A stretch of DNA of 64,000 bases from UBA7672 sp041398245 (GTDB taxonomy: Bacteria > Pseudomonadota > Alphaproteobacteria > Caulobacterales > Hyphomonadaceae), in assembly GCA_041398245.1 (NCBI GenBank), contig JAWKVC010000010.1, forward strand, positions 1 to 64,000, read 5' to 3'. Position numbers and translations under genes: made by a program. The notes below the pieces were generated by a model. It made no database searches. It was given only the letters and a program-made list of their open reading frames with translations, and was not told where the DNA came from. Shown piece by piece: positions 1 through 8,038 of this stretch; position 1 is the stretch's first letter, and each line of letters starts with the position of its first letter.

Positions 1-144
1 CGGGCCGACGCCGAGATCCGCCGTCATCGCGTTGATCATGGCGGCAGGCGCCAGCACGCCGGAGCCGATGGCGATGTTGCCGAAGAAGAGGAAGGCCAGC
101 ACAACGCGCGTGTTGGTGGAGGCGGTTGCGGTCTGCGCCAGCAT
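1..144 (-). CDS. MFS transporter, N-terminal fragment
   Basis: Only the first 48 codons lie in the window; the gene continues past the left edge. The reverse strand encodes MLAQTATASTNTRVVLAFLF followed by a hydrophobic stretch with FGNIAIGSGVLAPAAMINAM. This looks like the short cytoplasmic N-terminus and first membrane helix of a major facilitator exporter. I chose the ATG at 144 because AGGA lies 11-14 bases upstream; another ATG at 153 sits too close to that site. The 5' leader holds a GGCCGC repeat and a palindrome, both listed separately. The substrate cannot be inferred from this fragment, and family assignment rests on one helix. Confidence 0.5.
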   Translation of the reverse strand, partial: MLAQTATASTNTRVVLAFLFFGNIAIGSGVLAPAAMINAMTADLGVGP

Positions 145-160
145 GGCGATCATCTTCCTG

Positions 161-194
161 GCGGCCGCGGCCGCGGCCGCGGCCGCGGCGGCGG
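161..194. repeat. GGCCGC hexanucleotide repeat
   Basis: About five consecutive copies of a GCGGCC unit, trailing into GCGGCGG, form a pure G+C tract with overlapping GCGGCCGC sites. It lies between the palindrome at 200-223 and the ribosome binding site of the leftward MFS gene, so it would form part of its promoter or 5' leader. Confidence 0.7.
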
Positions 195-199
195 TCTGT

Positions 200-223
200 C
201 GTCACACACGATCTAGTGTGACG
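200..223. promoter_or_regulatory. 24-bp palindrome, candidate repressor operator
   Basis: Arms CGTCACAC (200-207) and GTGTGACG (216-223) are perfect inverted repeats around an 8-base centre. No T-tract follows on either strand, so an operator fits better than a terminator. It sits upstream of the leftward MFS exporter gene, where TetR- or MarR-type operators commonly control efflux pumps. No regulator gene is visible beside it. Confidence 0.4.
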
Positions 224-283
224 CGCGCCCTGTGGCCAGTCGGCTGACGCTCGTTGAAGTGATCAGCTGGACTAAACGCCGGC

Positions 284-649
284 TCACACCTTCCGCGCCA
301 GCTGCAGTTCCAGCCGCTTGATCTCGCGCAGCACACGGTTGGCCTGAAGCGAAGGCCAGAGCGTCGCCAGTTTCAGCTGCGCGGCCAGGATCATCAATGT
401 TGCCGCGCAGAGACCCCAGCGCTGCGACATGATGACGTCCGTGGCGTTGAAGAACTCCCAGGCGCACCAGACGCCCGCGAAGAACATCACTGCCTGCACG
501 ATCATCAGCAGAACATTGATCCACGCCAGAGGTCCCGAGAGCAGACCGCCGACCTGGCTGAAATAGCCGGGCTCGCTGTTAAGGCGCGCAAGAAAGGCGC
601 GGTCTTCCTCGTTGAGGGTCGCTTCGATCATCCTGTCGAGTTCACTCAT
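284..649 (-). CDS. DUF6768 small membrane protein
   Basis: A 121-aa protein with a soluble N-terminus (MSELDRMIEATLNEEDRAFL), two predicted membrane helices at about residues 38-60 and 78-98, and a basic amphipathic tail (ANRVLREIKRLELQLARKV). The pattern matches DUF6768, a family of unknown function that I recall as being encoded beside ECF sigma factors. Its start overlaps the 3' end of the sigma-factor gene by 8 bases, so the two are translationally coupled. By position it could act as a membrane anti-sigma factor, but no zinc-binding anti-sigma motif is present and the role is inference. Confidence 0.65.
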   Translation of the reverse strand: MSELDRMIEATLNEEDRAFLARLNSEPGYFSQVGGLLSGPLAWINVLLMIVQAVMFFAGVWCAWEFFNATDVIMSQRWGLCAATLMILAAQLKLATLWPSLQANRVLREIKRLELQLARKV

Positions 650-1205
650 CTCCAGTCTCCTTCAGATTCAAAATGCGGCAAAGCTTGTCGCGCGCATGCA
701 TCAGGCGGGTCTTCACGGTGCCGGCCGGCGTATCCAGTGCGATGGCGATTTCCGCCACGCTCATGTCCTCCAGATAGAACAGCGCAATCGCAGATCTCTG
801 ATCCGGCGGCAGGCCGGCCATGGCCTGTGTGAGGCGATGCGCGTCGGAGGCGCGCTCGCCGCCATTGTCCGCTGTCGTTTCAAATGGCTCGGCAGCGTAG
901 GCGGAACGAAGGCTGCGGCGGCGCTGTTGCCGGCGCACCCAGCGCGCGCAGCGCCGTGAGACGATGCGAAACGCCCAGGCCGGGAAGGCGGCGGCGTCGC
1001 CAAGGCGCGGCAGGCCGCGAACAATCTCGATCCACGCCTCCTGGACGACATCGCGCGCTGCTTCGGCGTCGCCTGTAAGCCGCCGGGCATGGCCAAGAAG
1101 GCGCGGCTGGAATCGCTTTGCGAGCCGCTCAAGCGCGACGCGGCTGCCGGCGCGAGCGCTGGCGGCCAGATACTCGTCGAAAAGGCGTTCGCGTGGATCA
1201 AACAT
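642..1205 (-). CDS. ECF-type RNA polymerase sigma factor
   Basis: A 187-aa sigma-70 family protein with only regions 2 and 4. Region 2 (about residues 30-95) contains GDAEAARDVVQEAWIEIVRG and the core-binding segment AFPAWAFRIVSRRCARWVRR. Region 4 (about 125-180) contains the helix-turn-helix MSVAEIAIALDTPAGTVKTR. It would direct transcription of a small regulon in response to a stress signal. I chose the ATG at 1205 (MFDPRERLF); a TTG at 1232 would add nine residues. The next gene, the DUF6768 protein, overlaps its stop and is the likely partner or regulator. The inducing signal is unknown. Confidence 0.9.
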   Translation of the reverse strand: MFDPRERLFDEYLAASARAGSRVALERLAKRFQPRLLGHARRLTGDAEAARDVVQEAWIEIVRGLPRLGDAAAFPAWAFRIVSRRCARWVRRQQRRRSLRSAYAAEPFETTADNGGERASDAHRLTQAMAGLPPDQRSAIALFYLEDMSVAEIAIALDTPAGTVKTRLMHARDKLCRILNLKETGDE

Positions 1206-1463
1206 GTCTTCTGAAAGCCGAACATGCACCAAGGTGCCCGGCAGGGGGATTCCGGTTCAATCCGGAAACTGCGCCACTGAACAGGGGTGGGCTTACGGCC
1301 ACGGCAGGCCATCCACGGAAGCCGGGGCGTGACCGGTCCATGACGGCGTGGCTGCTGACATCAGGCTGGCGGCAGGAGCATGCCAATGTGTGCGCACTGA
1401 CTGGCATTGTCGGCCCGGTGGCGGCGCGGCAGTGTCAGCATTCTTCGGAACAGGAGCCCCGAT

Positions 1464-2081
1464 ATGATCGAGTTCTGGACCAATCCCATGAGCCGCGGAC
1501 AGATCGCGCACTGGATGCTGGAGGAGCTGGGCCAGCCCTACCAGACCAATTGGCTCGACTGGGGACCGGCCGGAAACAAGAGTCCGGACTATCTTGCGAT
1601 CAATCCGATGGGGAAGGTTCCCGCCATCCGGCATGAGGGCAAGGTGGTGACCGAGGCCGCCGCCATCTGTCTCTATCTGGCTGACGCCTTTCCGCAGGCA
1701 GGGCTGAAACCGGGCGGTGAGGCGCTGGCGGATTATTATCGCTGGACGTTCTTCTGCTCGGGTCCGATCGAACAGGCGGTGACGGCGAAGGCGATGGGCT
1801 GGCAGGTTCCGGAAGGGCGCGACGGCATGGCGGGGTTCGGCTCGTTCGATGCGTCCGTGAATGCGTTGGACAAGTTCCTGGCCGGCACGGCGTTCGTCTG
1901 TGGCGACACATTTACGGCGGCCGATATCTATGTCGGCAGCACGGTTGATTGGGGTCTGGCGTTCGGGTCGTTGCCGAGCTTGTCTTCGTTCCAAGCGTAC
2001 GCCGCGCGGCTTCGCGAGCGGAAGGGCTACAAGTCCGCGAAAGCGATCAACGCCGAGCGCACCGCCGCCATGCAGAGCTGA
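1464..2081 (+). CDS. Glutathione S-transferase
   Basis: A 205-aa cytosolic GST. The thioredoxin-fold N-terminal domain starts with MIEFWTNPMSRGQIAHWML and includes the cis-proline strand GKVPAIRHEGKVVTEAAAIC, whose TEAAAI supplies the glutathione-gamma-glutamyl contact. The all-helical C-terminal domain ends with the conserved FTAADIYVGS segment. The ATG at 1464 is preceded by CAGGAG at 1451-1456, giving good spacing; an upstream in-frame start adds 19 residues unlike GSTs. It converges on the DUF262 gene. It is one of three GST genes in the window; the substrate is unknown. Confidence 0.88.
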   Translation: MIEFWTNPMSRGQIAHWMLEELGQPYQTNWLDWGPAGNKSPDYLAINPMGKVPAIRHEGKVVTEAAAICLYLADAFPQAGLKPGGEALADYYRWTFFCSGPIEQAVTAKAMGWQVPEGRDGMAGFGSFDASVNALDKFLAGTAFVCGDTFTAADIYVGSTVDWGLAFGSLPSLSSFQAYAARLRERKGYKSAKAINAERTAAMQS

Positions 2082-2096
2082 TCCAAATCGTTCCGA

Positions 2097-2205
2097 TCAG
2101 CCGCCGGCGACGTCGAGATCGAGATACTTGATCGTGAAGTCGGCGAGCTTGCGCGTGCGGGCGCGAACGGCTTCAGGCGTCCACGACTTGTGCTTGGCGA
2201 TCTCT
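2097..2205 (-). pseudogene. Out-of-frame C-terminal tail of the DUF1524 domain
   Basis: In the frame shifted from the main gene, the reverse strand reads EIAKHKSWTPEAV, then RARTRKLADFTIKYLDLDV, and a stop at 2097. W-T-P-E-A followed by a basic R..KLA helix is how DUF1524 domains normally end. One extra base (A, reverse strand, near 2205) or two missing bases in AGCAGAG separates it from the upstream part. Either the gene is mutated or this is a sequencing error. Confidence 0.6.
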
Positions 2206-3837
2206 GCTCGCGAAGCGCGCGCGCAGCTTCGCGTAGGCCTTGCGCTTTTCGTCGAACGGCGCGTTGCCGAGTTCATCTTGTGGCAGAACGCAGAGATTGC
2301 CGGTCATCTCGCGCAGGGTGACGAGCTGGTTGAACTCCAGCCCGGCCTCGAACGCGGTCCAGTTGTTTTCGGGATTGCGGGGATAGCAATGCTCAATCGA
2401 GGAGCGCGTATCGATCAGATAGCGCGGCACGCGATCGCCATGCGCCGCCGCCTCGATCCAGCGGACGATGGTGGAGCGGCGGGGATTTTCGGTGATCGGG
2501 CCGGAGAGGTTGCGGATCAGCCGTTCATTCTGCGCTTGGGAAAAGGTGAACCCGGCCTGCTTGCCGAACGTTCCCTTGGCGAAGCGTTCGACGCGGCGGC
2601 CCATCATTTCCGACAGGCGGCGTTGGTCCGGCGTTGAGACTGTGAGCGCGAAGCAGACGCGGTCCAGCGTGTCGATGCGCTTGTCGATGTCGACGGGCCG
2701 CGACTTGATCTTGATGAGCATGGCATAGGCGCGCCACTGGTCCCATTTCAGCATCTGCAAGCGGCGCAGGCTGGCGTGAACGCCCTCAGCGTATTCGGCG
2801 TCCCCCGCCTCGTAGATCCAGCGGAAAGCCGAGCGGTACTGCAGCAGCGAGTCTGTCGCCCAGCGCACGCCGGCCTGCCCCGGATAGCGGCGGCGGATAT
2901 GCTCCATCAGCTGGATGGCGTAGTCGGACGATTGCGGTTGGCGGCGTTCGATGAAGTCGACCGACCGGAGGAACTCGTCGAACTTCTGCTTGCCGAGATC
3001 ATCCTGCAGCGAGCGCCAGACAAAGAGAATGCGCGCGGCCGCATCGTCGGCCTCCGGCAGTGCGGACGTAAGATCGATCAGCTGGCCTTTCACGATCTCT
3101 TCCGGCTTCAGCGGGACGCCGCCGGAATTGATGCTGACGAAAGCCTTCGCGGCGATGCGCCGGTCCGTGATGCGTGTGACCGTGACCAGAACCGCTTCCG
3201 ACAGGAAGGCGGCGAAGGTGGAGAGGCGCTCCTTGCTCCAGCCCTGGAAGCGCGCCCGGGCGACGGCGACGCAGTCGCGCAGGAGTTCGCCCGCTTCGGT
3301 GAGGTTGGGGTGCGGGCGGTGACGCTTCGCCGTGCGGCCCGGAGCGAGAATGTCCGCCTCCAGCGTGTTGTGTTTCATATGGAGGTTGAGCCGCCAGATG
3401 CCGGTGTCATCAGCCAGAAGCGAATGGATTGGATGGCCCTTCTCCGCTTCCAGCAGGTCCCGCAGTACGGCGAAGAAGACGCTGAATGTCGTGACGCGCT
3501 GAAGGCCGTCATAGATGTCCCAGCGATCCTGCCCCTGATGCAGCACCACCGTGCCGACGAAGCAGTAGGGCGCGGTCACTTCCATGTCGCGGTCGTAGTA
3601 GGCCATTTCGAACGGGTTATCGCCGTCTGTATCGCGCGGCTCGTGCGGCTCGGCATCCGGTTCGACATCGGGGTCAAGTCCGAACTCGCCGAACGAGGCG
3701 ATGAGGTCGTTGAGCAGCGCCGCCTGCTGATGTTCTGTCCAGCAATAGTCGCGCTGAACCCGGGCTGGCTGGAACGATCCGAGGCGAAGCAGTTCGCCGA
3801 TGCTGATCGTCTGCGAGCGGATAACCGGATTTGGCAT
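2173..3837 (-). CDS. DUF262/DUF1524 (GmrSD-like) protein, 3' frameshift
   Basis: A 554-aa protein. The N-terminal DUF262 (ParB/Srx-like nuclease fold) has QRDYCWTEHQQAALLNDLI, a DGLQR version of the usual DGQQR motif, and the FVSINSGGVPLKPEEIVKGQ block. The C-terminal part is DUF1524, an HNH-type nuclease domain, with IEHCYPRN supplying the catalytic His and GNLCVLPQDELGN following. Such proteins resemble the type IV restriction enzyme GmrSD and are often antiviral. The last helix of the HNH domain is encoded in another frame down to 2097 (HKSWTPEAVRARTRKLADFT), so the reading frame is broken near 2205. I chose the ATG at 3837 (MPNPVIRSQ). Confidence 0.75.
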   Translation of the reverse strand: MPNPVIRSQTISIGELLRLGSFQPARVQRDYCWTEHQQAALLNDLIASFGEFGLDPDVEPDAEPHEPRDTDGDNPFEMAYYDRDMEVTAPYCFVGTVVLHQGQDRWDIYDGLQRVTTFSVFFAVLRDLLEAEKGHPIHSLLADDTGIWRLNLHMKHNTLEADILAPGRTAKRHRPHPNLTEAGELLRDCVAVARARFQGWSKERLSTFAAFLSEAVLVTVTRITDRRIAAKAFVSINSGGVPLKPEEIVKGQLIDLTSALPEADDAAARILFVWRSLQDDLGKQKFDEFLRSVDFIERRQPQSSDYAIQLMEHIRRRYPGQAGVRWATDSLLQYRSAFRWIYEAGDAEYAEGVHASLRRLQMLKWDQWRAYAMLIKIKSRPVDIDKRIDTLDRVCFALTVSTPDQRRLSEMMGRRVERFAKGTFGKQAGFTFSQAQNERLIRNLSGPITENPRRSTIVRWIEAAAHGDRVPRYLIDTRSSIEHCYPRNPENNWTAFEAGLEFNQLVTLREMTGNLCVLPQDELGNAPFDEKRKAYAKLRARFASRDRQAQVVDA

Positions 3838-4026
3838 TCTTGCTGGATTCCCCACGAAGGCCGCGAAGCTAGGGGAGCACAGTAAGCGGAGCAATTCCGC
3901 AACTGCTAATCACCGGTCGATATAATGTCCGTCAGGCGAGAACACGCGGGCGCGACGACTCGTCTCGCGCGAGATAGGGGTTTGCCCGGAGGTGGTTCAG
4001 CCACGTTTCGGCGCGATGGCTGGAGA

Positions 4027-5124
4027 TCAGGCGGCTTGTGCGGCGCCTGTGCCCTTGGCGCGCACTTTCCAGAAGCGCAGGGCCCGCTGGGCCGCCGCGA
4101 CAGGAACCTGCTCGTAGAGCTTGCCGTATTCGTCCGTCTTGCTGAGACCACCGCCATCGTCGACGACCAGCAGGCTGATGGTCACGAACAGGCCGCGATC
4201 GAAACCGGCGCCACGGCAGAGCATGGCCAGCGCGTCAATGTCCTTGGCCTGCACAAGCCGGCGCGTGAGATCGAACTCGACATCCACCAGCTTCGAGAAA
4301 GCGATGTAGAACGCCGTGCGGCGGTTCTCGCGCAGCAACTGCACAAGCACGGGCGGCTTGAGCGCGCCGCGCTTGTCCATTGCGTCGACCTGGTCCTTGC
4401 ATTCCTGATAATCCGCCGGCAGCGCGCCGTAGGCGGACGAGAGATGATTGCGGCTGGCTTCCAGCGCGGCTTCCAGCTCAGCGGGGGACACGCCGTGGAA
4501 TTTGCGCATGATTTCGCGGCGCAGGCCGTTTTCGACCTTGAGATAGACGTTGTTCAGGAGGTCGAGCGGCACATGCTGGTTGCGCACGAAGGGAGCGGAG
4601 CACGGGGCTGACCTGCGCGCGGTCGGCGACGGCTTCGAAGGTGCGGCGATCCATGCGCGCGGTGCGGTTCTCGAGCAATGAGGCGACAACGCGGTCTTCG
4701 CCCTTGGCCACGAGCGCGCTGGAAACGTTCTCACCGATGTCCGGACGCTTGGTCACAGCCATCATGTGGTCCTGCGACTTCTGCTCGATGACGTCGAGGA
4801 TGTCCTTCTCGGTCAGCGCGTGGGACCGTTCGATCACTGGACGCGCGACCTCGATATGATCCATGGCGAGGCGGCGGGCGGTGTGTTCAACGGCGCGTTG
4901 CTTTCGGCGACCTTGCGGGCGAGTTCGACGCGGACCTGTGTTTCAAGATCGGCGGCGACAGCGCCGACGATTTCGTCGAACAGCACGGCTTCTTTCTCAT
5001 TGCGCTGGTCGGGGGCAGCGAGAAAGACATCGGTGACCTGGCGCAGCAGTTCGCGCCGCTTCTCGCTTGAGCCTTCCTTTGCGAGGTCGAGCAAAAGCGC
5101 AAAATTGTTGGCCGGCGCCGGCAT
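4027..5124 (-). pseudogene. DUF2336 protein gene with two frameshifts
   Basis: Three consecutive fragments together make one alphaproteobacterial DUF2336 protein of about 365 residues. The first (MPAPANNFALLLDLAKEGSS ... ARKVAESNAPLNT) runs to about 4885. The second (ARRLAMDHIEVARPVIERSH ... RRTFEAVADRAQVSPVL) runs from 4878 to about 4600. The third (APFVRNQHVPLDLLNNVYLK ... ALRFWKVRAKG) ends at 4027. An apparent two-base gain in AACACACC (4880-4887) is offset by an apparent two-base loss near 4593-4600, so the ends share a frame. The start ATG at 5124 has GGGGAGAA upstream. DUF2336 proteins are helical-repeat proteins of unknown function. Confidence 0.7.
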
Positions 5125-5266
5125 GCCGTTCTCCCCACGAGCAGGCGGGCAGATTACCGGGATGCGGTTAAGAAAGACCTTGCCAGTGCTGAAGAATTCC
5201 ATCGTGGGACAGGCTGACGCGGTTTACCTGCGAATGGTTGGCATGAGCAACCACTGCAATATGGCC

Positions 5267-7099
<1,833 letters not shown>

Positions 7100-7149
7100 G
7101 GACCCGAACCGGACGGCAAGGTCAAGCGCTCTTCGTCTGATCGCGCAGT

Positions 7150-7632
7150 TCAGGCCTGCGCGGCCGCCCTGAAGGCGTCCATGATGCCCGGCCAGCCATT
7201 GTCGACGCCCTTGCGCATGGCTTCCGCGCCGGCGACGTCGGGCATGCGCTCGAAGTTCCGGTGTTCCAGTTCAACCCGCGTGCGATCGGGCGTTTCAGCG
7301 ATAAAGCGGACTTCGACCTCGGAGGCGTAGGCCCGATTGGCCTCCTGTTTCCACTGGCCGTTGATTTCCCAGCTGAACACGATCCGTTGGGGCGGATCCC
7401 ACACCAGCATGCGGCCCGTCGTGCTTTCGCTGCCGTCTTCATGCGTCGCGTACCAGCGGCCGCCCTCGCGCGGCTCGATGATCTCCTTCACCACCGGCGT
7501 CGAGCCGATATGGTGCGACTTCGGCCACCAGCGATCGATGCCATTGGTGAACACGTCGAATGCGTGCGCCTGCGAGGCTTCCACGATCACAGTTTTGCGG
7601 ACGGGGGCGATGGCGATGGTCCTGGCCGTCAT
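7150..7632 (-). CDS. SRPBCC (AHSA1-like) domain protein
   Basis: A 160-aa START/Bet-v1-fold protein of the AHSA1 branch. Visible features are the first strand VRKTVIVEASQAHAFDVFTN, the PREGGRWYATHEDGSE turn, GRMLVWDPPQRIVFSWEING, and the long C-terminal helix MRKGVDNGWPGIMDAFRAAA. Proteins of this type bind hydrophobic ligands, and many are encoded directly after an ArsR-family repressor, as here. Its ATG overlaps the TGA of the regulator gene (ATGA), so the two are co-translated and controlled together. The ligand is unknown. Confidence 0.82.
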   Translation of the reverse strand: MTARTIAIAPVRKTVIVEASQAHAFDVFTNGIDRWWPKSHHIGSTPVVKEIIEPREGGRWYATHEDGSESTTGRMLVWDPPQRIVFSWEINGQWKQEANRAYASEVEVRFIAETPDRTRVELEHRNFERMPDVAGAEAMRKGVDNGWPGIMDAFRAAAQA

Positions 7633-7940
7633 TTGCGTTTGTCCTTGCGTTCGGCTTCTGCCTTGAAGTTGTCGAGGGCCTGATCCCAGAACTGGTCCAT
7701 CCAGCGCCGCAGCTCGCCGAGGCCGTGGGGATCGATGCGATAGATGCGGCGCGTGCCGTCCTGTGTTTCGCTCACCAGGCCCGCGTCCTTCAGAACCTTG
7801 AGATGCTGCGAAACGGCCGGCCGTGAGACGGGCAGGCCGTGCGCCAGTTCGCCTACGGCTGACGGGCCCCTTGCGAGCCGTTCGAATACCTTCCGCCGGG
7901 TTGGATCAGCCAGCGCCGCGAGTGCATTACCGTAAGTCAT
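7629..7940 (-). CDS. ArsR-family winged-helix repressor
   Basis: A 103-aa protein consisting almost entirely of a winged helix. It has LADPTRRKVFERLARGPSAV, then the recognition helix GLPVSRPAVSQHLKVLKDAG and the wing LVSETQDGTRRIYRIDP. It lacks the CxC pair of metal-sensing ArsR proteins and ends in WMDQFWDQALDNFKAEAE, typical of the SdpR-like branch paired with SRPBCC proteins. It leads a two-gene operon with the SRPBCC gene. There is no Shine-Dalgarno sequence before the ATG, and tandem repeats overlap the start, which suggests autoregulation and a leaderless message. Confidence 0.85.
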   Translation of the reverse strand: MTYGNALAALADPTRRKVFERLARGPSAVGELAHGLPVSRPAVSQHLKVLKDAGLVSETQDGTRRIYRIDPHGLGELRRWMDQFWDQALDNFKAEAERKDKRK

Positions 7941-7974
7941 AACTAACGGTAAGTGATAACTAACTGATAGTCAA
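7932..7974 (-). promoter_or_regulatory. Promoter and tandem-repeat operator of the arsR-type gene
   Basis: Two direct repeats, GTAAGTCATAACTAAC (7932-7947) and GTAAGTGATAACTAAC (7949-7964), differ at one base and are offset by 17 bp. On the reverse strand TTGACT (7974-7969) is followed after 17 bases by TACCGT, and the ATG begins five bases later. The -35, -10 and start codon therefore all lie in or next to the repeats. This fits a self-repressed, leaderless promoter. Confidence 0.55.
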
Positions 7975-7987
7975 GCACCCGCAAACA

Positions 7988-8016
7988 AACATCCCCGACG
8001 CAGGGCCGGGGATGTT
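7988..8016 (-). terminator. Rho-independent terminator after the acylase gene
   Basis: A perfect 10-bp stem, AACATCCCCG (7988-7997) with CGGGGATGTT (8007-8016), has a 9-base loop. Reading leftward it is followed by TGTTTG. It lies 23 bases past the acylase stop codon. Confidence 0.8.
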
Positions 8017-8038
8017 GCTGCCTCGCGAGGCGATGATG

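Noticed and set aside
32..247. Alanine-rich 71-codon frame on the + strand
   Set aside because: The alanine run is simply the GGCCGC repeat, and the frame is antisense to the MFS start.
4027..5124. Programmed frameshifting in the DUF2336 gene
   Set aside because: No slippery heptamer is seen at either shift, two opposite shifts would be needed, and the family is normally a single frame.
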